A DNA stretch of 64,000 nucleotides, taken from assembly GCF_007859735.1 (NCBI RefSeq), contig NZ_SIHI01000015.1:1-64000 (forward strand). The letters are read 5' to 3'. Numbering within the stretch: position 1 is the first letter of the stretch; every line of letters begins with the position of its first letter. Both the position numbers and the translations under genes were made by a program. The notes under the pieces were generated by a model. The model worked only from the letters and a program-made list of their open reading frames with translations. It made no database searches and was not told the origin of the DNA. The DNA comes from Thalassoglobus neptunius (GTDB lineage: Bacteria > Planctomycetota > Planctomycetia > Planctomycetales > Planctomycetaceae). This document shows, piece by piece, positions 18,501 through 26,231 of the stretch.

Positions 18501-20093
18501 AACAGTTGGAGTGCAGCTCCAGTAGCGGCGAATAATGTCGCTCGTGATCGGACTGGATGGGATTGCAACTGCCTGAGACCACAATAGTTCGCCGTTGTAC
18601 CGATCGAGCACGAACAGCATGACCTGATCGTCTCGCTCTCCGATGATGTACAGTTCCGATCCGTCTACTGTTGGAGCGCCTAAGAAGAATGTCCCGGCGA
18701 GTGGAGGGGAGAAAGGAGCTTCAACGACCGGTCCGCCGATCTTCCAGACAGGTCGTCCGGTGTCGATGTCGTAGACCATGAGACGGTTCGAGCCCCATCC
18801 CGAATCCTGTTTGCCCTCGGAGGCGACGCGACGCTGCCAGAGATAGGAATTGCTTCTGCCTGATTCGGTCAACACCGAGTTGTTCTCGATCACGTACACG
18901 AATTCGCCATCAGTGCTCACGCTGCGAGACACTTGATCGCGGAGGAGAAGACTCGTCAGTGGACTGCCTTCCGTGGCTCTTCCGCTCATGTGCAGCGTTC
19001 TCAGTGAATCGCTCATCTTGTTGACGACGATCGATTCGAGATCGTCAACATTGCGGTCTTCCCACACAAGCTGGCCCGTGGATGCCTCTCGAACTTCCAG
19101 GCTGCGCAAGGTTCGAAGCACAACTTTTCCCGCTGCGACTGCAGAAGCCGGAACCGGAATCAGTGTTCTTCCGTTTTGCCGAAGATCAGCGAAGATGTGC
19201 GTGACCGCATCGCGGATCGCGAATCGTTCGATTGCGGGCTGATTCCACGCGGGGACCAGATTCTTCGGAGAGAATTCACGGTCTGTCAGAAGAGGAGTTG
19301 GGGAAGTTACAATTCGCTGCGAACCATCATGAGAAGGGAAGCTCGAGCGCAGCTCAGTTTGATCCAGTGGAATTCCGAATTCTTTCGTGAGTGATTCGAC
19401 CAGCGATGTGTTCCCCGCTTCGGAGGCAATGAGGACCGCCTGCTTCGCAAGTCGGGCGGAGACCTGTCGATTCTTTTCTTGCCGCGCAATGCGCGCCAGA
19501 AGATCTGCTGCTGATTCCAGTTGGCCTTCGTCTCTCCATCGGTAGGCGAGATGTCTCAGAGATTCCTGTCCGGGCTCGGTCGCTCCAAATTTCAACCCGG
19601 TAGAATGCAGGATATCGATATCTTGCTGGCGAAGAGCAGACTCCAGCTGTCTTGCCGCTGCGGGATGAAATCGATTCTGATAGTTCCGAAGCGCCTCCGG
19701 AGGAACACTTTCCAGAATTCGTTGGACTTCTTGCTTGAGAGACCGGAGTTCACGACGGGAGTTGAAGAAGAAGGAATCGTCCGGCGAATCGATCAGGAAT
19801 TGAAGAATCTCGATCGCGTCATGCCAGTTCCGTTTCTCGATGGCGATCCGGGCCTGATCCAGACGTCTGGCGAGATCCTGACTCTGCGGAGTCCGTGAAT
19901 CGAGTTGATCACGCCCGAGCTTGTCTTGCTCGATCGCTTCCGCCCCCTCCCGGACCTCGCGGTCAAGGTTGCGGAACCACTCCCCGATCGGATTCTTTTC
20001 TTCTGTTGCGTCCTGACTTCTTCCGGTTGAGGGAAGCAAAATCGTCAGGCAGGTTGCGAGCAACCCGACAACCATCGTCCTCTTCTTCACCAT
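15504..20093 (-). CDS. Giant exported PQQ-like double beta-propeller protein with TPR-like helices
   Basis: About 1529 residues from the ATG at 20093; a GTG at 20138 would add 15. A signal peptide (MVVGLLATCLTILLPSTGRSQ) leads to a helical TPR-like region (about 40-225). A first PQQ-like propeller follows (about 365-755) with repeated units such as YDIDTGRPVWK and DRYNGELLWS. A helical region (about 770-1040) leads to a second propeller (about 1075-1510). Near residue 1440 is an acidic-to-basic linker (PEPEDPPAQRRNRKNRK). No PQQ-enzyme catalytic motif is evident, so it is more likely a scaffold or sensor than a dehydrogenase. It shares four bases with the amidohydrolase start. Confidence 0.85.
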   Translation of the reverse strand: MVKKRTMVVGLLATCLTILLPSTGRSQDATEEKNPIGEWFRNLDREVREGAEAIEQDKLGRDQLDSRTPQSQDLARRLDQARIAIEKRNWHDAIEILQFLIDSPDDSFFFNSRRELRSLKQEVQRILESVPPEALRNYQNRFHPAAARQLESALRQQDIDILHSTGLKFGATEPGQESLRHLAYRWRDEGQLESAADLLARIARQEKNRQVSARLAKQAVLIASEAGNTSLVESLTKEFGIPLDQTELRSSFPSHDGSQRIVTSPTPLLTDREFSPKNLVPAWNQPAIERFAIRDAVTHIFADLRQNGRTLIPVPASAVAAGKVVLRTLRSLEVREASTGQLVWEDRNVDDLESIVVNKMSDSLRTLHMSGRATEGSPLTSLLLRDQVSRSVSTDGEFVYVIENNSVLTESGRSNSYLWQRRVASEGKQDSGWGSNRLMVYDIDTGRPVWKIGGPVVEAPFSPPLAGTFFLGAPTVDGSELYIIGERDDQVMLFVLDRYNGELLWSQAVAIPSSPITSDIIRRYWSCTPTVSGPLVFCPTTCGWLVAVDRTTRQLAWGTRFSDRKQGGRRFRGGNAFQAIHDLNRRWDRSLVIPYGNFVITTPIELPNEFGNSSNFSFCLDRETGALVWKQEKDECLYLAGIHKDLAIYVGSNFVLARNVNERGRIAWKKPLTSDELSVCGRGVILNDELLLPLADHRIAVVNLETGEHWKTFQLAVEGASFGNMQVSGNHLVSVSSFDSLAIALDGSIGSQLEQSEEFVRTLRNINQLISEGMDQEAFELCRSVRERLKNDPNIEFSIDPVDELYWNLINKIILNHEGDLEALSDLAHEGADRVKIRQRLVNTAIDSGEVVTAVAICMELLKTSSLDVFLEEGNRTVRIDSWIAGKLDQILRECSESERLEIERTISLKAVELRDHLNIDRLARALSSTPTGTQLQFELAIQDRTEDRFSNALLRFERVLDSSDEDLKVPAWVEMASIYRENKLVADERGIWNEILKAAPTVIRGGIDSHAAAKNALLEHDELEAKTPAIEESWGDSWEALRAGTLGRDDHVLAIPQQGESSPVVASKNYLYHPQQQRIRVEDGKSGQLYWTFPVRSIPYLSRSSGVGILHAGSMSYFVHRGVLHAVQVLDREVPWSYSPDISGAAASRLRRPSRHDSYSLVNPVVFRNHLNLTSQSTLTGFLLAANSSAVLVIEEELHALDPLTGELLWTETEIDARKTGRPSGSDFLLTSHRRDTQRIRGVDGGLVEEITDPDFASECLKVNANSIVTFSQPSEKKNDAWVLALTRMDDEQDVWSIEIDDSSSMTEIDSQTVAVLASTGELSLIDLVSGEQRPLGSIPGELMRENKRIYCFVDDLRVFVKVAHGDASSGYVNLPSFRTPGTLFAFDRSGGFLWSRTTESLNPPKPDAESEPEPEDPPAQRRNRKNRKDRNWTMNLVTREVENSPLIVFVSDQPEPKLDSSFRKLRLVGLDKRTGETVVEWERLSNSGGFSYIHFDRSKRLIDLWTYNERLKIKPTKQVATSQERTQ

Positions 20094-20252
20094 TGCTGAT
20101 ATTAACCACAGACTGAAATTGAGAAGGAATCGAATCACCTTCTCATTGTCACCAATCTGAAGCCGCAGGAATAGGGCGCATTCAAGGATTCTTGCACAAG
20201 CGTGGGTGAATCCCCTGCGGTACGAGGAATCGGGATCGTCGAGGAAAAGCCG

Positions 20253-23200
20253 TTAGGCCGCCCGAAGTTCGCGAGAGTGACGGGCCAGAGCAATCCATTG
20301 GGTGACATCTTCCAGGCTGGGAAGCGGACCGACTTTGGGAGATCGCTGCCACGAAGGCGAGCTTGCATGTTCTCGAATCGAGTCGAGGAGTTGTTGCGGA
20401 GTCAATCTCAGAAGGGTTTCAACCTGAGTCACGCCACACGCCACCAGAATTTCTGCATGAGCTGCCCGCAGTTCGGGGATTCTGCACAGCAGTGTCGCGA
20501 GCTGTTGCCATCGTTCGACAACTTCCACGGTGTAGCGAGGGCGGCTGAGTCGTCGGCTGATTTCCCGGGCATCACGATGAAGGAGATCGAAGACGGTTGT
20601 GAGACCGATCCGGTGGAGTCGTTCTGCAGCACGTTGACCGATTCCGGGGGTTTCACTCACCAAGCTGTCTGGGCTCAACAGAAATCGGTAGTTTGCACGG
20701 GAACGTCCCGGTTGCGCGGTGACAAGCGAGTCGAGAGCGAATCGATCCGGCTCCCAGCTGATATTCCCCTTGGGCGGGGCAGGGAACTCGGAATCAGAAT
20801 CTGCTGGCCGATGCGAAAAATGAGATGCGGGCAGGGGGTGAGAACGGTCCGTGCGAAGTTCGTTGTTGGATTCTCCACGCGCCTGTCGCATGGTGCGGGA
20901 ACTTCGTGCGAACTGAATCCACGAGTGACACAGCTTCTGATTCGGCCGAATCAGTTCAGAGCTCAACCATTCCAGTGGTCCATATTCTCCCGAACCTGAA
21001 TGAGCCCGTTCCATGCGGCGAACCAGATCTCCAGCATCCGCCTGGGACAGTTCACTCGGGCTGAGGACTCCAATTGCGACCAGAGTTTGAGCGTCGCGCC
21101 CGGTCAGATTCGGAACACAGCACAGAAGTCGTGCTTCGGCTTGCCAGTTGCGAAGCGTCGCTGCCGAAATCTGAAGGCTGTCGAGCGGCATTTCGGTAAT
21201 CTCGGGGTCCAGTCCAATCAAGTCCCCAATCGTGCGGACTCCCAGTGCTCCCAGTCGACGCACCATCTGCTCTCCCAGCGACGGAAGAACCCCAATCGAT
21301 TGATCCGGTGCCAGCCAGAATGGCTCGCGTGCCTGAAGCGAATGAATGATCTGAGAGTCCTCGTGAAGAGACGCGGCCGGAATGCGGCTTTCAGAGGGAA
21401 GAGGAATTGCTGCTTGTTGACGAATTCGGGCGACTTGAGGGGTTCGATTCGAACCGGGAAGTGTCCGTACAGAAGTTCCTCGTTGTTCGAAGAGTTCCGA
21501 CAAACGATCCTGACACGTGAAGAAGAGGATCTGTCGATTCTCGGAGCATGAATCAATCAACGCATCGACGCAGGCGAGAACGCGATCGTCGTCGCTGTCC
21601 GAGAGACACTCATCAAAAACGAGCGGCAACTCGACGCCTCTTCGAGAGTATTCATTCCAGAGGGCGAGCCGGAAGCTCAGTGAGGCTTGTTCGTTTGTTC
21701 CGCGACTCAGTGCAGCGAGTGGCAGAAGGTCTCCTGATTCATTCGTGACGTTCAGCTGATTCGTCTTCTCGCAATATTGAAATCCGGTATGCCGTCCATC
21801 GGTCATTTTGTTGAGAAGCTCGGAAGCTTCAGCAATGACCGGGCAAGTCACTTCCTGATCGAGATACTCTTGTGTCCGTTGGAGAACTGACTGAAGAATG
21901 ATCAGCGACTGACTTTGTTCGAGTGCATCGGAGCGCTTTTGCTCAAGCTCGTTGTATTCTTGCTTGAGAATCTGAATCCGCCGATCGTTGGCGTAATCGT
22001 GAGTCAGCGCCTGATGGTCCGCGAGTTCCTGTCGGCAGTGGCAAAGCTCTTCGACCAGACTCCACCAACTGGTTTGCAGTTTTCGCTTTCGTGCAATGAG
22101 CTGCGCTTCCAGCTTGAGAGTCTGCTGCCGCTGTTCGTGAGAATGATCGCGTGAGGTTGGTTGTGGGAGAGGTGCTTGCTCAACACGTACTGCTTTGGAG
22201 TTTTCGACGCCGTGATGGACGCACTCGCATCGACGGGCTTCATTTTCGGTCAACAGCTGTTTGTGTTCGCCATGTTGTTTCGTCAACTGGCTGACCAGGA
22301 CTTCGCGTTCCTTCTGCAATCGTCGAATTTGTCGCACGAGTTGCCGCTCGCATCGATCGACTCCCTTCCGCTGCTTCAAGAGTGTCGATCGCTGCGTGAA
22401 ATCTTGCTGTTGCCCGAGTCCTCTGCAGATGACGGCAAGTTGATCCTGAATAGTGGTCAAAGACCGTTGGAACTCTTCTGTGGAAGATCGTCGTTGACTT
22501 GCTGGGAGTTCTGTCGGCTGATTGATTGAATCAATCTGATCAATCATTTGGTGAACTTCTTGTTCGATTCGGGAGATCCCGATCCGCTGCTGTTCGAAGG
22601 TCGCGGTCATGGCCTCCTGGTCGGACGGTCCCCCCGACAAGTCCGCAACGAGAACACTCAGCTCGTAGCGTGAGCGGGCCAGATCTTTCAGGACTCGCTG
22701 GGCGTTTGCGATTTCGCGATCGATTGAGCCGATAGCTCTCGAATCGATGGTCTTCGACTTCGGCGGTTCTGACGATTGAGGAGTTTTGTGAGTCAGACGA
22801 GGTTTGGCGAGCTGTTTCTTTTGACTCCAGAGTCGAAGCTGCAATTCCGAAAGATCAATCTGACAGCGTTCGAGTTCTGTGAGTGTCCAGTTCGAACGGT
22901 CGCGCAGTGTTCGAATTCGCGTTTGGAGTCGATCGAGTTTTTGGGACCAGTCGCGGTCGCGTCCTTTTTGTGACTGAGACAATGAATCAATCTGCTCCCG
23001 CAATTTCTTCTTGCGTCGAGTCAGCTGTTCGAGTTCGGCTTGACCGGGAACTGGGTCTGCTGCGGCGTTGCGGAACAGATCAACGGTTTCGATTCGTTCA
23101 GCGAGCCAGGCGGGTGTGGTCGAACGATGCACGAGCGAAATGCCATCTCGTTTCGCGATTCGCAGCATCTCAGGAATCGAATGAGCTTCGTGTCCGCTGA

Positions 23201-23582
23201 CAAAGAAGATTGTTCGAATCAGATCTTCATCGAGCTTCGCAATCTGTGAGCGGACGCGGCTCGGGATCGACTCATCGTTCGATTGGGTCGTGATCGCCAG
23301 AGTGTCGCGATGTCCGGGGCGCGATCGACGAGTGATCGAAAAATTGAATTCGGGTTGCGTGCACTGAATGCCTCCCCCGGCCGAATGTCCCCCCGTTGTC
23401 GGAAGGAAGTGCTGTTTGCGTGAGCGATCGAAGCCGCACATGACTCCTCGCAAGAATTCCAGAACGGTCGATTTTCCGGACCCATTGGAGCCATGCAAGA
23501 CGTTCAACCCGTCTGAGAGTTGTTCGATTTGGAAGTTGTCGAAAGCACCAAAATGGTCAATCGAAATCCGTCGAAAATTCAT
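20253..23582 (-). CDS. SbcC/YhaN-like SMC-type ATPase with two C-terminal DUF4332 domains
   Basis: The 1109 residues begin with FRRISIDHFGAFDNF and Walker A GSNGSGKST (31-39), as in RecF/SbcC/YhaN ATPases. A coiled-coil region (about 180-590) has no CxxC zinc hook. The second ATPase lobe holds the signature LSRGTNEQASLSFRLAL (625-641) and Walker B LPLVFDE (652-658). Two copies of a helix-hairpin-helix-like unit follow (about 760-895 and 970-1105). Each opens with a GIG/SLG-type hairpin and contains RNWQAEARLLCCVPNL or ERWQQLATLLCRIPEL; this is the DUF4332 pattern. GGAG eight bases before the ATG supports the start. It lies 47 bases after the phosphoesterase-like gene. Confidence 0.85.
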   Translation of the reverse strand: MNFRRISIDHFGAFDNFQIEQLSDGLNVLHGSNGSGKSTVLEFLRGVMCGFDRSRKQHFLPTTGGHSAGGGIQCTQPEFNFSITRRSRPGHRDTLAITTQSNDESIPSRVRSQIAKLDEDLIRTIFFVSGHEAHSIPEMLRIAKRDGISLVHRSTTPAWLAERIETVDLFRNAAADPVPGQAELEQLTRRKKKLREQIDSLSQSQKGRDRDWSQKLDRLQTRIRTLRDRSNWTLTELERCQIDLSELQLRLWSQKKQLAKPRLTHKTPQSSEPPKSKTIDSRAIGSIDREIANAQRVLKDLARSRYELSVLVADLSGGPSDQEAMTATFEQQRIGISRIEQEVHQMIDQIDSINQPTELPASQRRSSTEEFQRSLTTIQDQLAVICRGLGQQQDFTQRSTLLKQRKGVDRCERQLVRQIRRLQKEREVLVSQLTKQHGEHKQLLTENEARRCECVHHGVENSKAVRVEQAPLPQPTSRDHSHEQRQQTLKLEAQLIARKRKLQTSWWSLVEELCHCRQELADHQALTHDYANDRRIQILKQEYNELEQKRSDALEQSQSLIILQSVLQRTQEYLDQEVTCPVIAEASELLNKMTDGRHTGFQYCEKTNQLNVTNESGDLLPLAALSRGTNEQASLSFRLALWNEYSRRGVELPLVFDECLSDSDDDRVLACVDALIDSCSENRQILFFTCQDRLSELFEQRGTSVRTLPGSNRTPQVARIRQQAAIPLPSESRIPAASLHEDSQIIHSLQAREPFWLAPDQSIGVLPSLGEQMVRRLGALGVRTIGDLIGLDPEITEMPLDSLQISAATLRNWQAEARLLCCVPNLTGRDAQTLVAIGVLSPSELSQADAGDLVRRMERAHSGSGEYGPLEWLSSELIRPNQKLCHSWIQFARSSRTMRQARGESNNELRTDRSHPLPASHFSHRPADSDSEFPAPPKGNISWEPDRFALDSLVTAQPGRSRANYRFLLSPDSLVSETPGIGQRAAERLHRIGLTTVFDLLHRDAREISRRLSRPRYTVEVVERWQQLATLLCRIPELRAAHAEILVACGVTQVETLLRLTPQQLLDSIREHASSPSWQRSPKVGPLPSLEDVTQWIALARHSRELRAA

Positions 23583-23629
23583 CAGTCTACTCCAGGAAAG
23601 CTGTTTGAAATCTGAAGAGAGAAAAGCAT

Positions 23630-24685
23630 TCAGACCAAAAAATTGTCGAGCGACGGAACTGTGGATGATTCAAGAACAGCGGGAAGACAGTGAGCGACTC
23701 GCTGTTTGATTCGATTGAATTGGTTTTCACAGACTGCCTGAGGCCCGCTCGTGAGTGAGCCATTCACGTCTGTCAGTTCAATTCTTGAGAGTTCTCGTTT
23801 CGCGATCTCGAGTGCGTCAGAAGCAGCTTCTGAAAGTGTCGAGGAGTTCCAGTCGACAACGAGACGGGAGACCGCGATGGCAGGAACCCGGGCGTTCAGT
23901 TGCTGTTGAATGTCATTCAACAGCCTGGTCCGGGAAACTGCGGAAAGTGATCGTGGAAGTGAATCGAGTTCGATATCGACAACGGTTGGAATCGTTGCGG
24001 TCGAATCACTTGTTGTCTGTCGAATGATCTCGGAAGCAATCGAGTCCACACTACCGAGCTGCGAGAGTGAATCAGGGGCAGAAATCTGGAGTGAGCGAAA
24101 ACGGACCGATTCGACGGAGATTGAATCAACGACGTGTGCGCTTGAGTGATCCAGATGGATCAGTTTGACCTCGAAAGGACCCTGATCTACGAAGGTGCTC
24201 GCTTGAATTTCGCAGGTTGGGACGACCAGCGATTGTTCTTGTCCCCGCCTTCGATATTTGATCGAAGCGGGTCCGTGACCGGAATGAATGAGTTTGATTC
24301 GAAGCGTGGGATCGTGATCCGCAAGGCGACTCATCGACGAGCTGAGATCAATTCCGTTTTGTGCGAAGAGGGCTGTCCAGCACTCATCGACGGGAACAGT
24401 GTTGAGCAGCGCGACTCGGATATTGTGTTCGCGGAGTCGATTGATCTGTTCAATCAGGAACCAGCCGATTCTCGGATTGACGTTCGTTGACCCGAGTTCC
24501 CCACTCAGAATCAGTAAATCGACGTCTCGATCGATCGCTGTGCGAAAGACTTTCTCAGCGGCGGCAAATCTGGCATCGATGATGGTTGATTTGTGTCCGT
24601 CTGAAACTCTGGAAAAGTCGCCGTGAAGACTCTCGTCCAGTCGAAAGTGGCTCGCTTGAAGAATGCGTCGCACTTCCCCAACCAT
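23630..24685 (-). CDS. Degenerate Mre11/SbcD/YhaO-like phosphoesterase
   Basis: A 351-residue protein whose first 100 residues follow the Mre11/YhaO fold but lack its metal ligands. Where YhaO-like enzymes read AADLHLD, this one has ASHFRLD (11-17). The GDLFD motif is SGELGS (61-66), and the GNHD motif is replaced by NTVPVDE (95-101). The C-terminal 150 residues retain the helical cap-like layout of SbcD proteins. The start at 24685 is secure: GGGAGG lies four bases before the ATG. Its position 47 bases upstream of an SbcC-like ATPase argues for a complex of the two. Nuclease activity is unlikely by sequence; a structural or DNA-binding role is inference. Confidence 0.75.
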   Translation of the reverse strand: MVGEVRRILQASHFRLDESLHGDFSRVSDGHKSTIIDARFAAAEKVFRTAIDRDVDLLILSGELGSTNVNPRIGWFLIEQINRLREHNIRVALLNTVPVDECWTALFAQNGIDLSSSMSRLADHDPTLRIKLIHSGHGPASIKYRRRGQEQSLVVPTCEIQASTFVDQGPFEVKLIHLDHSSAHVVDSISVESVRFRSLQISAPDSLSQLGSVDSIASEIIRQTTSDSTATIPTVVDIELDSLPRSLSAVSRTRLLNDIQQQLNARVPAIAVSRLVVDWNSSTLSEAASDALEIAKRELSRIELTDVNGSLTSGPQAVCENQFNRIKQRVAHCLPAVLESSTVPSLDNFLV

Positions 24686-25007
24686 TTTGCCTCCCTGCCG
24701 CGTCACTCTAAGTTTCCCGTCTCTTCGGGATCATGAATCCGCAGGCATTGATGCCGGGATTCGAATATTTCCGGTTCCGACGAGTCTCCTCATGGACTCG
24801 ATCGAAATCATGGATTGGAAACTATCAGAGAACTCAGAAGCCAACAAGACGAGATCTTCCGGGCACGTCGCTCCGGCCTGTGCACTCATTTCGACTGTTT
24901 CGTATGGTTTTCGTCCCGTCTGCTCGCACGACGACTCTCGCAATTCTAAACTTGTGGTTCGAGATCAAATTCTGCGACAGAGACCCACCGACAGGAACCT
25001 GAGATTC
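24686..25007. other. Divergent intergenic region between the phosphoesterase-like gene and purQ
   Basis: These 322 bases must hold promoters for both directions. The purQ frame stays open upstream to 24663, but that extension has no family similarity and overlaps the divergent gene, so it is not taken as coding. No clear promoter boxes or hairpins stand out. Confidence 0.5.
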
Positions 25008-25823
25008 ATGGCCAGTCCACGAGTTTGTGTGCTCCGTGCCCCGGGCACGAATTGCGACCACGAAACAGCCCACGCTTTTGAATTGGCGGGAGGGGTGGCC
25101 GAACGTGTGCACCTGTTTCGCGTCCTTGAAAATCCGGACGTCCTCAAACAGTTCCAGATTCTCTGCATTCCCGGAGGGTTCAGCTATGGCGACGATGTCG
25201 GAGCTGGCGTGGTGTTCGGGACACAGCTCAAAACACGGCTGGCCGATACCATTCAGGAGTTCCTTCAAGCAGATACTCTGACGTTGGGAATCTGCAACGG
25301 ATTTCAGGTTCTGATGAAGTCGGGAATTCTCCCCGGGGGCGCCGGTGAGCAATCGAGTGAATCAAGTTCCGATCCGGAAGCGACGCTCACATGGAACGAA
25401 AGCGGCCGATACACCGACTTGTGGGTCAATCTGAAGTCGTGCTCCGACCGAAACGTGTTCCTGAAAGGGATCGAACAGCTTGAGTCACCCATCGCACACG
25501 CTGAAGGAAGACTGCGTGTTTCCGACGAGTCCGTGCTCAAGGCATGGGAAGAGAACGGGCAAGTCGCGTTGCGGTATACAACTTGTTCGGAAGCTGATGC
25601 GTCGGAGAGTGACGAGAACACAGTGCTTCCCTATCCAGAAAACCCGAACGGATCGTTTTCGAATATCGCCGGGCTTGGCGATCCATCAGGCCGAGTCCTA
25701 GGACTGATGCCGCATCCCGAAAGATTCCTGTTCGCGACGCAACATCCACAGTGGACTCGCAAGAATCTGCGAGGGGATGGAGCAGGGCTTCAGATTTTCA
25801 GAAACGCCGTCGACTACTTTTAG
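25008..25823 (+). CDS. purQ: Phosphoribosylformylglycinamidine synthase subunit PurQ
   Basis: This is the glutaminase subunit of FGAM synthase in purine synthesis. It supplies ammonia to PurL, which is not in the window. The 271 residues form a class I glutamine amidotransferase: nucleophile C96 in LGICNGFQ, with H236 and E238 in MPHPER. PGGFSYGDD at 55-63 is typical of PurQ. It is longer than the 227-residue Bacillus form because of a Ser/Asp-rich insert near 113-125 and a longer C-terminus. AGGAACC lies upstream of the chosen ATG. It is followed by about 400 non-coding bases. Confidence 0.93.
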   Translation: MASPRVCVLRAPGTNCDHETAHAFELAGGVAERVHLFRVLENPDVLKQFQILCIPGGFSYGDDVGAGVVFGTQLKTRLADTIQEFLQADTLTLGICNGFQVLMKSGILPGGAGEQSSESSSDPEATLTWNESGRYTDLWVNLKSCSDRNVFLKGIEQLESPIAHAEGRLRVSDESVLKAWEENGQVALRYTTCSEADASESDENTVLPYPENPNGSFSNIAGLGDPSGRVLGLMPHPERFLFATQHPQWTRKNLRGDGAGLQIFRNAVDYF

Positions 25824-26231
25824 ACCCCGTCTGAGAGCTGTTTGCACGCAGTATTCTTATCCCGCACGTTTCCCGACATGTTCGGAGAGCGCACTGAAAC
25901 TGTTCCATCAACGGCGTCACTCGGCTTGTGCTGTTGGTTTCTGAATGTCTTCTTTCTTTTCAGAACTGCGATCGTAGCTGGGGGTACGGTTCGTTGTGTG
26001 CTTCCCGGATTTTTTGCCGCAGTTCCGCAATCGGAAAAGGTCCCCTATCTTCCCGGACCGTCAGGTCCCGATCATTCGCGACAGTCGTCTCGCAGTTTGC
26101 GATTCCTCGACAGACCTTCGGCAAGTTTGCAGTGGTTATCGGACGATCAACAGAAGGTGTATTCCCTCAACCGCCCGGCCGAATGCGCTCATGGTTTGTG
26201 ATTCGTCTCGGGGTGATCTTGGAGGACTGTG
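25824..26231. other. Intergenic stretch, about 408 bases, no gene recognised
   Basis: This lies between purQ and the MMPL transporter. Overlapping frames in all three forward phases exist but have unlike compositions and no family resemblance. No terminator with a T run was found. Confidence 0.5.

Noticed and set aside
23630-24685. Calling this gene an active exonuclease SbcD
   Set aside because: The metal-binding motifs expected for activity are replaced, so only the fold-level relation is claimed.
24663-25007. An N-terminal extension of purQ by 115 residues
   Set aside because: No similarity to PurQ, overlaps the divergent gene's start, and a normal start with AGGA upstream exists at 25008.
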